Assembly: GCF_920984665.1 (NCBI RefSeq)
Contig: NZ_CAKLBP010000008.1
Location: 98,357 to 162,356, forward strand
Direction: 5' to 3'
DNA: 64,000 nucleotides
From: Pedobacter sp. Leaf170
Lineage (GTDB): Bacteria > Bacteroidota > Bacteroidia > Sphingobacteriales > Sphingobacteriaceae
In this document: in pieces, positions 7,925-16,741 of the stretch
Position numbering within the stretch: position 1 is the first letter of the stretch
Layout of the letters: every line of letters begins with the position of its first letter
Notes under the pieces: generated by a model
The model's input: only the letters and a program-made list of their open reading frames with translations
Told to the model about the DNA's origin: nothing
Databases searched by the model: none
Position numbers and translations under genes: made by a program

Positions 7925-8716
7925 ATGACGCTGAACCGACTACCCTTTATCATCCTATTCACAATTATAACTCAATTTGCAAAGGCACAGTATTTTGCCA
8001 CTTGGGAAGTTGGCGTGCAGGCAGGAGGCGCTGGTTACATGGGCGATCTGAATCAAAACAACCCGCTCCAGCTAAGTGGTTTCAATGGCGGGCTATTTGT
8101 AAAACGTAATTTTAATGCATATTTAGGTGTTAGAGCGATGTATACTTATGGCCGTATCGGCGCCAGTGATGCTAATTCCAGCAACCAACAATTTGTAGAA
8201 CGTAATTTAAAATTTAATACAACTTTAAACGAGGGCGCTGCAATAATCGATTTTAATTTCTTTGATTATGCTATAAATGGCGGAAACAGGAGATTTACGC
8301 CTTATTTATTTGCCGGTGCCGGTTTTGTAAATTTTAAACCAAGCGTTAAATATAACGGCGAAAAATATAGGTTGGATTATATCAATACAGAAAATCTGCC
8401 AAACGGATATAGAAACACGGTATTAACTATTCCTTATGGTGGCGGCATAAAATACAATTATAAAGATACCTGGAGCATATTTACAGAGATTGGTTATCGA
8501 ACTGCGTTTACCGATTATCTGGATGATGTTAGCGGCGTTTATCCATCTGAACAGGTTTATGTAGGCAATCCACCGCTCAATTTAAGTGATCCATCAATCA
8601 CTCAAATAGGTGCACCGGGTACACAAAGAGGAGATTTTAGAAAAAGGGACACTTATCTATTTGTTAGTGTTGGCATATCTTTTACCTTTGTATCCTCAAA
8701 ATGCTATTCCTTTTAA
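7925..8716 (+). CDS. porG: PorG-like DUF6089 outer-membrane protein
   Basis: A 263-residue protein with a signal peptide (ending AKAQ, residue about 22) followed by WEVGVQAGGAGYMGDLN, the characteristic opening of DUF6089 proteins, then a small barrel with repeated Gly/aromatic strands (LFAGAGFVNFKP, IPYGGGIKYNYKDTWSIF, TEIGYRTAFTDYLDDVSG). The P. gingivalis protein in this locus (PG0189, PorG) is a type IX secretion component. Position directly before uppS and bamA supports orthology. The start at 7925 follows the nadK stop by two bases. The C-terminus after FVSVGISFTF ends in VSSKCYSF, slightly longer than usual. Confidence 0.82.
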   Translation: MTLNRLPFIILFTIITQFAKAQYFATWEVGVQAGGAGYMGDLNQNNPLQLSGFNGGLFVKRNFNAYLGVRAMYTYGRIGASDANSSNQQFVERNLKFNTTLNEGAAIIDFNFFDYAINGGNRRFTPYLFAGAGFVNFKPSVKYNGEKYRLDYINTENLPNGYRNTVLTIPYGGGIKYNYKDTWSIFTEIGYRTAFTDYLDDVSGVYPSEQVYVGNPPLNLSDPSITQIGAPGTQRGDFRKRDTYLFVSVGISFTFVSSKCYSF

Positions 8717-8735
8717 GCTGATTTTGACATAATTA

Positions 8736-9476
8736 ATGGGATTTAAAGAACAAATAGATTATAATCGCCTGCCAAAACACATCGCCGTAATCATGGATGG
8801 TAACGGTCGTTGGGCAAAAGGCCAGGGTAAAATGCGGGTTTTCGGTCACGAGCAAGGTGTATTATCTGTAAAAGATATTGTAGAAGGTTGCGTAGAAGTT
8901 GGTATCGAATACTTAACACTTTATGCTTTTTCTACAGAAAACTGGAGCCGCCCGAAAGAGGAGGTTGATGCTTTAATGCAAATTCTTATCTCTACGATAA
9001 ATAAGGAAACCGAAACCTTAAACAAAAATAACGTAAAGTTAAATGCCATCGGTAACATCGAATCACTTCCGCAAGAATGTATAAATGATTTGAAAGAGGC
9101 GATGGATAAAACGGCTCACAACGAAAAATGTACTTTAACGCTTGCATTAAGTTACAGCTCCAAATGGGAGATTGTTAATGCGGCAAAGAAAATTGCTGTA
9201 GCGGTTAAAGATGGCGAGCTTGATATTAATGATATTAATGAAGATCTTTTCTCATCACAATTAACAACTGTATCTATCCCTGATCCGGAATTGATGATAA
9301 GAACCAGCGGCGAACATCGCATAAGCAATTACCTGCTTTGGCAAATGGCCTACACAGAGTTTTATTTCACTGATGTTTTATGGCCCGATTTCAGAAGAGA
9401 AAATCTTTTTGAGGCGATAGTTGACTATCAAAAACGCGAACGTCGTTTCGGTAAAATTAGCGAACAATTAAACTAA
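8736..9476 (+). CDS. uppS: Isoprenyl transferase (undecaprenyl diphosphate synthase)
   Basis: A 246-residue cis-prenyltransferase making the C55 lipid carrier for peptidoglycan and surface glycans. The catalytic block IAVIMDGNGRWAKGQG (about 16-31) supplies the Asp and the diphosphate loop. LTLYAFSTENWSRPKEEV and the C-terminal IRTSGEHRISNYLLWQ and YTEFYFTDVLWPDF complete the family signature. It lies 19 bp after porG and directly before bamA. Confidence 0.96.
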   Translation: MGFKEQIDYNRLPKHIAVIMDGNGRWAKGQGKMRVFGHEQGVLSVKDIVEGCVEVGIEYLTLYAFSTENWSRPKEEVDALMQILISTINKETETLNKNNVKLNAIGNIESLPQECINDLKEAMDKTAHNEKCTLTLALSYSSKWEIVNAAKKIAVAVKDGELDINDINEDLFSSQLTTVSIPDPELMIRTSGEHRISNYLLWQMAYTEFYFTDVLWPDFRRENLFEAIVDYQKRERRFGKISEQLN

Positions 9477-9511
9477 TTTTTCTTTTAACACTTTTTAACA
9501 AGGGTTTAAAC

Positions 9512-9519
9512 TAACTTAG
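9512..9519 (+). promoter_or_regulatory. Possible -7 variant TAACTTAG upstream of bamA
   Basis: TAACTTAG lies 109 bases before the bamA ATG. A second candidate, TACCTTCG (9595-9602, one mismatch to TAnnTTTG), lies 26 bases before the ATG with a TTG 16 bp upstream of it. Either could give bamA-skp-skp transcription independent of the upstream genes. Confidence 0.35.
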
Positions 9520-9628
9520 CCCCACTTTTATACGATAAATGTAACCACGCAAAAGGCATAAAAAGTAAAGCAATTTTGCTAAGCAAAACATTGTTACCTT
9601 CGTGGCCATTACTGAACAAATTATTTTA

Positions 9629-12175
9629 ATGAAAAGAATATTTCAAGTTTTACTCCTGTTATGTTTAGCCGCTCCGGCCTTTGCCCAAATTCGTCCGCAA
9701 ACCCAGGCTCCTGTAACCCCTACTTTAAAAGTTGGTAACCTGGATTTAGATTACTTTAGTCCAAAGGAGTTTATTATTGGAGGTACAAAAATTACCGGAA
9801 CCGAATATTTGGATAAAGAAGTGCTAATTACACTTTCTAAATTAACCAAAGGTGATAAAATAGTTTTACCAGGTGAGGCAACGGCTGATGCAATTAAAAC
9901 GCTTTGGGCCCAAGGTTTGTTTGATGATGTAAAATTAAATATCGAAAAGTTTGTTCAGGATTCTGTTTTCTTCGAAATTGAAGTAGTAGAACGCCCTCGT
10001 TTAAGCTCTATTGAATTAAAAGGTGTTCGTAAATCTGAAAAAACTGCAATTCAGGAAAAATTAAATGATAAAACGGGTAAAATTGTAAACGATAACTTAT
10101 ACAATACTACCTCAGCAATTGCTAAAAAGTATTTATTGGATAAGGGTTATTTCTTTACTAAAATAGATTATACAACACGTAAAGACCCAAATACTGAAAA
10201 TAGCGTAATACTTGTGGCCAATATTGATAAAGGTAGCAGGGTTAAAGTGCAGCATATAGATTTTACCGGCAACAAAGATTTTAAAGCAGCTAAGCTTAGA
10301 AAATATTTGAAAAACCCTAAGCAATTTGCCTGGTGGCGTTTTTGGGGTTCGGGTAAATTCAGTAAAGAAAAATACGAAGAGAATAAAGTGAAAATGATAG
10401 CCAAATTGCACGAAAAAGGCTATCGCGATGCTGAACTTTTAAAGGATAGCATTTATCAGTACAACAATAAAAAGGTAAATATTAAAATGGATATTTACGA
10501 AGGTAAAAAATACTATTTTGGTAATGTAACCTGGGCTGGTAATGCAATTTACACAACCGATGTTTTAAACAGAGTACTTTCAATTACCAAAGGTGATGTA
10601 TTTAGCGAAGATAAATTAGATAAAAAAATTAATGGTGGCGGTGAAAACGGTGGAGATATTAACAGCTTATACACCGATAACGGTTATTTAACTTTCAACA
10701 TAGACCCGGTTCAAACTAAAATTTACAATGATACTGTTGATGTTGAAATGCGTATTTATGAAGGTCCGCAGTACACCAACAATCGTATAACTTTAAAAGG
10801 AAATACCATTACTAATGATAAGGTTGTTTTACGTGAAATTCGTACCAAGCCCGGACAAAAATTTAGTAAAAGTGATTTAATTCGTACCGTACGTGAAATT
10901 GGTCAGCTAGGAAACTTTGATGAACAAAAAACAGTTCCAACACCTCGTCCTAACCCTGCTGATGGTACAGTAGATATTGAATATGCAGTAGAAGAAAAAC
11001 CTTCAGATCAGATTGAGTTATCAGGTGGTTTTGGTGGTGGCCGTATCATTGGTACTTTAGGTTTAACCTTTAATAACTTTTCATTAAGAAATTTATTTAA
11101 CTTAAAAGCTTACAAACCTCTACCAAAGGGCGATGGCCAAAAATTAAGTTTACGTGGACAAACCAATGGTAAGTTTTATCAATCGTACAGCTTCTCATTC
11201 TCTCAACCATGGTTCGGTGGCGAGAAACCTGTTAGTTTTGGTGTAAGTGCATTTACTTCATTGCAATCTAGCGGTATCGGAGATTCGAGTAATCCTAACT
11301 ACTTTAAAATTCGTTTAAATGGTGTTACGGTAAGTTTGGGTAGAAGATTAAACTGGCCAGATAACTATTTCCAGTTAAGTCATGCGGTAAGTTTGCAACA
11401 ATACGTTCTTCAAAATTATCCTGGATTTTTATTTAGCACTGGTACTTCTTACAACTTAAACTTATCGCAAGAGATAAGCCGAGATTCAAGAGATTCGCCA
11501 ATCTTTCCCATGTCTGGTTCATTTATCCGTTTTACAGTTCAGGCTACACCGCCATATTCTTTATTTAATGGCGTTAACTATGCTACAGCATCTGATAAAA
11601 CAAAATACAGATTTACTGAATACCATAAGTGGAAGTTTGATTCACAATGGTATCAGCGTGTAGGTGGTCAGTTTGTAATTAAAGCACAGGCACAATTTGG
11701 TTTCTTAGGTCAATATACTGCGGCAACTGGTCAATCGGCATTTGAGCGTTTCAAATTAGGTGGCGATGGTATGCAAGGTTTCGACTTTTTACAAGGTTCA
11801 GAATTAATCGCGATGCGTGGTTATGCAAATAATACAGTTATCCCGGTAGGTTCAAATCCAAGTATTGCGCAATCGTCTGGTAGCCCGATTTACACTAAAT
11901 ATGTATTAGAAGCACGTTACCCGGTAATTAAAAGCCAGCAAGCAACAGCCTTTGTTTTAGCATTTGCAGAAGGTGGTAATACCTGGAACAGATTTAGCGA
12001 TTTTAATCCGTTTAACATCAGAAGGTCAGTTGGTGTTGGCGCTCGTATATTCTTACCTATTTTCGGTTTGTTAGGTATTGATTATGGTTATGGCTTTGAT
12101 AATATCCCAGGTTTACCTTCATCAAACAAAGGCCAGTTCCACTTTAGTATCGCACAACAATTAGGTGGATTTTAA
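9629..12175 (+). CDS. bamA: Outer membrane protein assembly factor BamA
   Basis: An 848-residue Omp85-family protein that inserts beta-barrels into the outer membrane. The chosen ATG at 9629 gives a clean signal peptide (MKRIFQVLLLLCLAAPAFAQ); the in-frame GTG nine codons earlier would precede it with a non-signal stretch. Several POTRA domains fill about residues 60-450, and the C-terminal barrel contains FERFKLGGDGMQGF, RYPVIKSQQATAFVLAFAE and RRSVGVGARIFLPIFG-type strands ending in FSIAQQLGGF. The two Skp-like chaperones that serve it follow immediately, and bamD is at 62.1-63.1 kb. Confidence 0.94.
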   Translation: MKRIFQVLLLLCLAAPAFAQIRPQTQAPVTPTLKVGNLDLDYFSPKEFIIGGTKITGTEYLDKEVLITLSKLTKGDKIVLPGEATADAIKTLWAQGLFDDVKLNIEKFVQDSVFFEIEVVERPRLSSIELKGVRKSEKTAIQEKLNDKTGKIVNDNLYNTTSAIAKKYLLDKGYFFTKIDYTTRKDPNTENSVILVANIDKGSRVKVQHIDFTGNKDFKAAKLRKYLKNPKQFAWWRFWGSGKFSKEKYEENKVKMIAKLHEKGYRDAELLKDSIYQYNNKKVNIKMDIYEGKKYYFGNVTWAGNAIYTTDVLNRVLSITKGDVFSEDKLDKKINGGGENGGDINSLYTDNGYLTFNIDPVQTKIYNDTVDVEMRIYEGPQYTNNRITLKGNTITNDKVVLREIRTKPGQKFSKSDLIRTVREIGQLGNFDEQKTVPTPRPNPADGTVDIEYAVEEKPSDQIELSGGFGGGRIIGTLGLTFNNFSLRNLFNLKAYKPLPKGDGQKLSLRGQTNGKFYQSYSFSFSQPWFGGEKPVSFGVSAFTSLQSSGIGDSSNPNYFKIRLNGVTVSLGRRLNWPDNYFQLSHAVSLQQYVLQNYPGFLFSTGTSYNLNLSQEISRDSRDSPIFPMSGSFIRFTVQATPPYSLFNGVNYATASDKTKYRFTEYHKWKFDSQWYQRVGGQFVIKAQAQFGFLGQYTAATGQSAFERFKLGGDGMQGFDFLQGSELIAMRGYANNTVIPVGSNPSIAQSSGSPIYTKYVLEARYPVIKSQQATAFVLAFAEGGNTWNRFSDFNPFNIRRSVGVGARIFLPIFGLLGIDYGYGFDNIPGLPSSNKGQFHFSIAQQLGGF

Positions 12176-12277
12176 TTGATAATCATTAAAAAAATAATTA
12201 ATTATGCAATAAAACATTATAAGTTGAGTTTATACATGGCCTAGTTTTTGCAAAGAATAATAAAACACCACACACAA

Positions 12278-12808
12278 ATGAAAAAATATTTTTTAATCGC
12301 ATTTTTACTTTGCACAACTTTTGGCGCTTTTGCCCAAAAGTTTGCTTATGTAGATACCGAGTATATTCTTAAGCACATGCCGGAATATAAATCGGCTTTG
12401 AGCCAACTGGAAGTGGCATCAAAACAATGGCAACAACAAGTTGACCAAAACTTCGGCGAAATTGATAAGATGTATAAGGCTTATCAGGCTGATCAGGTTT
12501 TATTAACTGATGATATGCGCAAACGCCGTGAAAATGAAATTATCGAAAAGGAAAAAGCTGCAAAAGAATTTCAACGCCAAAAATTTGGACCAGACGGAGA
12601 TTTATTTCAGAGCAGAATTAAGTTAATTAAACCAGTACAGGATAAAGTTGCTGATGCTATTAAGCAGATTGCAAAGGCGAAATTTTTAGATTTTATCTTT
12701 GATAAAAGCAGCGAAGCTACCATGATGATTTACGCCAGCAGCAGTTATGATGTTAGTAATGATGTTATTGTAAAATTAGGTTACAAACCAGGGGCTGCAA
12801 AAAATTAG
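12278..12808 (+). CDS. OmpH/Skp-family periplasmic chaperone, first copy
   Basis: A 176-residue OmpH/Skp protein. The ATG at 12278 starts a signal peptide (MKKYFLIAFLLCTTFGAFAQ); the upstream in-frame start at 12248 would add non-signal residues. The mature part begins KFAYVDTEYILKHMPEYKSA and continues as long charged helices (the Skp tentacles), ending with DFIFDKSSEATMMIYASS. Skp holds unfolded outer-membrane proteins in the periplasm on the way to BamA. It is paralogous to the next gene. Confidence 0.92.
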   Translation: MKKYFLIAFLLCTTFGAFAQKFAYVDTEYILKHMPEYKSALSQLEVASKQWQQQVDQNFGEIDKMYKAYQADQVLLTDDMRKRRENEIIEKEKAAKEFQRQKFGPDGDLFQSRIKLIKPVQDKVADAIKQIAKAKFLDFIFDKSSEATMMIYASSSYDVSNDVIVKLGYKPGAAKN

Positions 12809-12866
12809 TATATTCGCCCTCGAAAAATTAGGAAAAACAATTAAAAAAATAAAAAGTAAAATAGAA

Positions 12867-13445
12867 ATGAGAAAGTTAATTAACGTATTCTTTGTAGCAG
12901 CAGGTTTATTGTTTACAGCGAATATGGCAAATGCACAGCAAAAGATTGGTCACGTAAATTCTGAAGAGGTATTTGCAAACTTACCTGAATCTAAAACAGC
13001 ACAAACTACTTTAGAAAACTTAAGCAAAACTAAGCAAGCTGAAATAGATGTGATGATTAAAGAATATCAATCTAAATTAACTGCAGCACAAGCTAAAGAA
13101 AAAACTCGTAGCGAAGCAAATAAAGAAACAGTTGATAAAGAATTACAAACAGCTGCAACTGAATTACAAGATTTACAAAAACGTATTGGCGATGCTCAAA
13201 CTAAAGCTCAACAAGATTTAGGTAACAAACAAGCTGAATTAATTCAGCCAATTAATACTAAAGTAGCTAGCGCAGTAAATGCTGTTGCTAAAGAAAAAGG
13301 TTTAGCTTATGTTTTTGATACCGCAAACGGACAAGGTGGTAACAATTTAATTTTCTGGGATGGTGGTGATGATATTACTGCTGCTGTGAAAACTAAATTA
13401 GGTATTTCTGCAACTGCAGCAAAACCAGCGGCACCAAAAAAATAA
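12867..13445 (+). CDS. OmpH/Skp-family periplasmic chaperone, second copy
   Basis: A 192-residue OmpH/Skp protein with a signal peptide (to NANA-Q, residue about 23), mature start QKIGHVNSEEVFANLPESK, long Gln/Lys/Ala-rich coiled-coil helices and the conserved ending AVAKEKGLAYVFDTANGQGG. The tail is Ala/Pro/Lys-rich (AAKPAAPKK). Codon use is strongly biased to AT-ending codons such as GCT, AAA and CAA, as expected for a highly expressed gene. It closes the envelope cluster before a strong terminator. Confidence 0.92.
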   Translation: MRKLINVFFVAAGLLFTANMANAQQKIGHVNSEEVFANLPESKTAQTTLENLSKTKQAEIDVMIKEYQSKLTAAQAKEKTRSEANKETVDKELQTAATELQDLQKRIGDAQTKAQQDLGNKQAELIQPINTKVASAVNAVAKEKGLAYVFDTANGQGGNNLIFWDGGDDITAAVKTKLGISATAAKPAAPKK

Positions 13446-13486
13446 AATATTAGCCGGGAGTTTAATGCTCTTGCTAAGTAAATTAT

Positions 13487-13526
13487 AAAACGGAATTAAG
13501 TTTAACTTAATTCCGTTTTTTTTTTT
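13487..13526 (+). terminator. Rho-independent terminator after skp
   Basis: A perfect 10-bp stem CGGAATTAAG / CTTAATTCCG (13491-13500 with 13506-13515) with A/T extension, loop TTTAA, then a run of eleven T. It ends the nadK-to-skp transcription unit. Confidence 0.9.
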
Positions 13527-13555
13527 GTTCGGTAATGCAAGATTAATTGTGATTT

Positions 13556-13585
13556 CGTCATTGCGAGGTACGAAGCAATCTCAAT
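13556..13585 (+). repeat. REP-like element, copy C (diverged)
   Basis: CGTCATTGCGAGG then TACGAAGCAATCT matches copies A and B except for one base in the core and a changed 3' flank (CAATAAG in place of TAAAGCG). It is intergenic, between the skp terminator and murI. Confidence 0.65.
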
Positions 13586-13710
13586 AAGAGATTTACTTTA
13601 TGCTAAAAAGATAGGTTCTTATCTCGCATTAATGGTTGAGCATACATTTGCTTTGATAGAAAAATATTGCAACTTTACAATGTCTTTAACATTCCAACAT
13701 TAATCAATAC

Positions 13711-14529
13711 ATGCAACAATCCTCACCAATAGGTATTTTCGATTCAGGATATGGCGGATTAACAGTCTTTCGTTCCATTGCAGAAAAGCTTCCGGATTAC
13801 GACTATATTTATTTGGGTGATAATGCCCGTTCGCCATACGGCGACCATTCCTTTGATACGATATATCGTTACACATTAGAATGTGTTGAATGGCTCTTTG
13901 CGAAAGGCTGTAAGCTTGTTATCTTGGCCTGCAATACCGCATCAGCGAAGGCATTGCGAACCATTCAACAAAAAGATTTACCTTCAAGATATCCCGATAG
14001 GAGGGTATTGGGTGTCATCCGCCCAACAGCAGAAGTTATTGGAACATTTACAACAAGCAAAAATGTTGGTGTTATGGGTACGCGTGGAACGATAAATTCA
14101 GAATCTTATCTGCTTGAGATTAATAAGTTTTTCCCCGATGTTAAAGTTTACCAGCAAGCTTGCCCAATGTGGGTGCCATTGATTGAGAATAATGAACACC
14201 TGCAAGCCGGAGCAGATTTTTTTATTAAAGAATATAAAGATGCCTTAATGGCTCAATCGCCACAAATTGACTGTGTATTATTGGCTTGTACACATTATCC
14301 TTTATTAATGCCAAAGTTGAGAACTACCTTTCCGGATTACATCAATATTTTAACGCAAGGCGAAATTGTTGCAGAAAGCCTGGCAGATTATTTAGACAGG
14401 CATCCTGAGATAGCAGAAAAGCTCGCAAAAACCAAACAAAAACTATTTTATACTAGTGGCGATTGTGAGGTATTTGATAAAAATGCTTCAATATTTTTTG
14501 GAGATGAATTAAAGTCTGCCAAAATGTAG
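13711..14529 (+). CDS. murI: Glutamate racemase
   Basis: A 272-residue cytosolic enzyme that supplies D-glutamate for peptidoglycan. Both catalytic cysteines are visible in context: LACNTASAKAL (about 73-83) and LLACTHYPLL (about 190-199), with the N-terminal IGIFDSGYGGLTVFR and YLGDNARSPYG blocks. No promoter box matching TAnnTTTG was found just upstream. Its position after bamA-skp-skp matches the order I recall in related genomes. Confidence 0.95.
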   Translation: MQQSSPIGIFDSGYGGLTVFRSIAEKLPDYDYIYLGDNARSPYGDHSFDTIYRYTLECVEWLFAKGCKLVILACNTASAKALRTIQQKDLPSRYPDRRVLGVIRPTAEVIGTFTTSKNVGVMGTRGTINSESYLLEINKFFPDVKVYQQACPMWVPLIENNEHLQAGADFFIKEYKDALMAQSPQIDCVLLACTHYPLLMPKLRTTFPDYINILTQGEIVAESLADYLDRHPEIAEKLAKTKQKLFYTSGDCEVFDKNASIFFGDELKSAKM

Positions 14530-14698
14530 ATAATCCTTCCTTTCGCTTTAAGATACTCGGTTAAGCTGAATAAAAGGACGGCTTCTCCATTAATTTCACA
14601 CAATCCATTTATATTAAGTTAACGTCGGGTTTATCCCAAATTAACTCCATTGTGACAAAAGAAAACATTTTTGTTTAGGTTGTGAATATTTAAAAGGA

Positions 14699-14706
14699 TA
14701 ACTTTG
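14699..14706 (+). promoter_or_regulatory. -7 element upstream of PurF-like gene
   Basis: TAACTTTG, an exact TAnnTTTG match, lies 18 bases before the ATG at 14725; a TTG at 14680-14682 sits 16 bp further up. It overlaps the upstream in-frame TTG start at 14704 and so argues for the later ATG. Confidence 0.65.
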
Positions 14707-14724
14707 CGCCTTGAAACCCTTACA

Positions 14725-16626
14725 ATGAGTGATCAGATAAAACACGAATGCGGAATCGCTTTTATTCGCCTGTTAAAACCACTTTCTTACTACCAGCAAA
14801 AGTACGGTACAGCACTTTACGGCCTTAACAAATTATACCTTTTAATGGAAAAACAGCATAACCGAGGCCAGGATGGCGCTGGTATTGCAACCATTAAATT
14901 GGATATGAAACCAGGCAGTAGGTACATCAGCCGATATCGGAGTATGGCTTCGAACGCGGTTGCAGATATTTTTGAATATGTACAAAACAAATTTGTTGAT
15001 ATTCAGGAAAATACACCAGAACTAATGCAGGATACAGAGTGGCTCAAAAACAACGTTAGCTTTATTGGCGAGGTTTTATTGGGCCATTTGCGTTATGGTA
15101 CACACGGTAAAAACAGCATCGAAAATTGCCACCCTTTTTTAAGGCAAAACAACTGGATGACACGTAACCTTGTTATTGCAGGTAATTTTAACATGACGAA
15201 TGTTGATGAATTGCTAGAGCAATTGTACGAGTTAGGTCAACACCCAAAAGAAAAAGCAGATACGGTAACCGTTTTAGAGAAAATTGGTCACTTTTTAGAT
15301 GATGAAAATCAGGACCTTTTTGATAAATATAAAAAAGAAGGGCACGATAATGTAGCCATCACACATAAAATTTCTGATAATTTAGATGTTGCGAATATCC
15401 TTCGTCGCTCAGCAAAAACCTGGGATGGTGGCTATTCTATCTGTGGTATGGTTGGTAACGGCGATTCTTTCATCATGAGAGATCCGGCAGGAATTCGTCC
15501 GGCTTATTATTATTATGATGATGAGATTGTTGTAGCGGCTTCAGAAAGGCCAGCTTTACAAACTGCGTTTAATATTCAGTTTAAAGATGTTAAGGAAATC
15601 GATCCGGGACATGCTTTAATTATTAAGAAAAACGGTGAAGTAAGCATGGAGCAATTCCGTGAACCTACGGAACGTTTATCTTGTTCTTTCGAGCGGATTT
15701 ACTTTTCAAAAGGTAGCGATGTAGAAATTTATCGTGAACGTAAACAACTTGGTCGTTTATTGAGCGATAAAATTCTTCAAGCTGTAAATTACGATTTAAA
15801 AAATACAGTGTTCTCTTTCATACCAAACACCGCAGAAGTTGCTTTCTTTGGCATGGTTGATGGTGTTCAGCAATATGTTCGCAGGCATCAAAAAGATATT
15901 CTTTTGCATAAAAAGGAAGAACTTTCTGATGAACAACTGGAAGAATTATTATCATTGGCGCCAAGAGTAGAAAAGCTTGCCGTTAAAGATGTAAAACTTC
16001 GTACGTTTATTACACAAGATGCTGATAGAAGCGAAATGGTTGCGCATGTTTATGACACCACTTATGGCATTATAAACAATCACCAGGATACCTTAGTTGC
16101 ACTTGATGATTCTATCGTTAGAGGAACCACGCTTAAGCAGAGTATTATTAAAATCGTTGATAGGTTGCATCCTAAGAAAATAATTATTGTTTCATCGGCA
16201 CCTCAAATTCGTTACCCTGATTGTTATGGTATCGATATGAGCAGGATGGGGCAGTTTGTTGCCTTTGATGCGGCAATACAATTATTAACCGAACGTGGCA
16301 TGTGGCAAGTAATTGAAGATGTTTACGCAAAATGTAAAGCCTCACTTTTATTGCCTAAAGAGGAAATTATAAATCACGTTAAAGAGATTTATAAACCTTT
16401 CACACCCGAAGAAATTTCTGCTAAAATTGCGCAGATAATTACACCTAAAGGAACCGTAGCCGAGGTTGAGGTAATTTACCAAAGCTTAGAAAATTTACAC
16501 GAGGCTTGTCCGAAAAACAAGGGCGACTGGTATTTTTCTGGTAACTATCCAACGCCAGGTGGGAATAAAGTAGTTAATAAAGCATTTATTAATTGGAAAG
16601 AAGGAAACAATCAAAGAGCTTATTAA
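14725..16626 (+). CDS. Amidophosphoribosyltransferase, long PurF-like form
   Basis: A 633-residue protein with an N-terminal class II glutamine amidotransferase domain and a C-terminal type I phosphoribosyltransferase domain; the PRPP loop is LVALDDSIVRGTT, followed by SSAPQIRYPDCYGIDMSRM. PurF makes phosphoribosylamine, the first step of purine synthesis. With the ATG at 14725 the protein begins MSDQIKHECGIAF, so the nucleophilic Cys is residue 9 and must be freed by removal of an 8-residue propeptide, as in Bacillus-type PurF. It is about 120 residues longer than classical PurF, with extra sequence around residues 60-200 and 370-410. Bacteroidetes often carry a classical PurF elsewhere, so this may be a paralogue with a related job. 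Confidence 0.85.
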   Translation: MSDQIKHECGIAFIRLLKPLSYYQQKYGTALYGLNKLYLLMEKQHNRGQDGAGIATIKLDMKPGSRYISRYRSMASNAVADIFEYVQNKFVDIQENTPELMQDTEWLKNNVSFIGEVLLGHLRYGTHGKNSIENCHPFLRQNNWMTRNLVIAGNFNMTNVDELLEQLYELGQHPKEKADTVTVLEKIGHFLDDENQDLFDKYKKEGHDNVAITHKISDNLDVANILRRSAKTWDGGYSICGMVGNGDSFIMRDPAGIRPAYYYYDDEIVVAASERPALQTAFNIQFKDVKEIDPGHALIIKKNGEVSMEQFREPTERLSCSFERIYFSKGSDVEIYRERKQLGRLLSDKILQAVNYDLKNTVFSFIPNTAEVAFFGMVDGVQQYVRRHQKDILLHKKEELSDEQLEELLSLAPRVEKLAVKDVKLRTFITQDADRSEMVAHVYDTTYGIINNHQDTLVALDDSIVRGTTLKQSIIKIVDRLHPKKIIIVSSAPQIRYPDCYGIDMSRMGQFVAFDAAIQLLTERGMWQVIEDVYAKCKASLLLPKEEIINHVKEIYKPFTPEEISAKIAQIITPKGTVAEVEVIYQSLENLHEACPKNKGDWYFSGNYPTPGGNKVVNKAFINWKEGNNQRAY

Positions 16627-16643
16627 GCAATAATAGAAATTAT

Positions 16644-16680
16644 TAAAAGGGTGAAAACGAAAGTTTTTGCCCTTTTTGCT
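16644..16680 (+). terminator. Rho-independent terminator after PurF-like gene
   Basis: Imperfect stem AAAAGGGTGAAAAC (16645-16658) with GTTTTTGCCCTTTT (16663-16676), GAAA tetraloop, then T-rich sequence. Confidence 0.8.
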
Positions 16681-16708
16681 TTTGCAACCCCGCTTTTTAG
16701 CAATTTTC

Positions 16709-16741
16709 CGTCATTGCGAGGCACGAAGCAATCTTAAAGCG
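16709..16741 (+). repeat. REP-like element, copy B
   Basis: 33 bp identical to copy A (629-661, opposite strand). Frame CGTCATT, core with TTGC/GCAA arms, flank AATCTTAAAGCG. It is the source of the spurious peptide RHCEARSNLK in one reading frame. Confidence 0.8.

Noticed and set aside
9602..9628. GTG start for bamA
   Set aside because: It would place nine non-signal residues before a perfect signal peptide.
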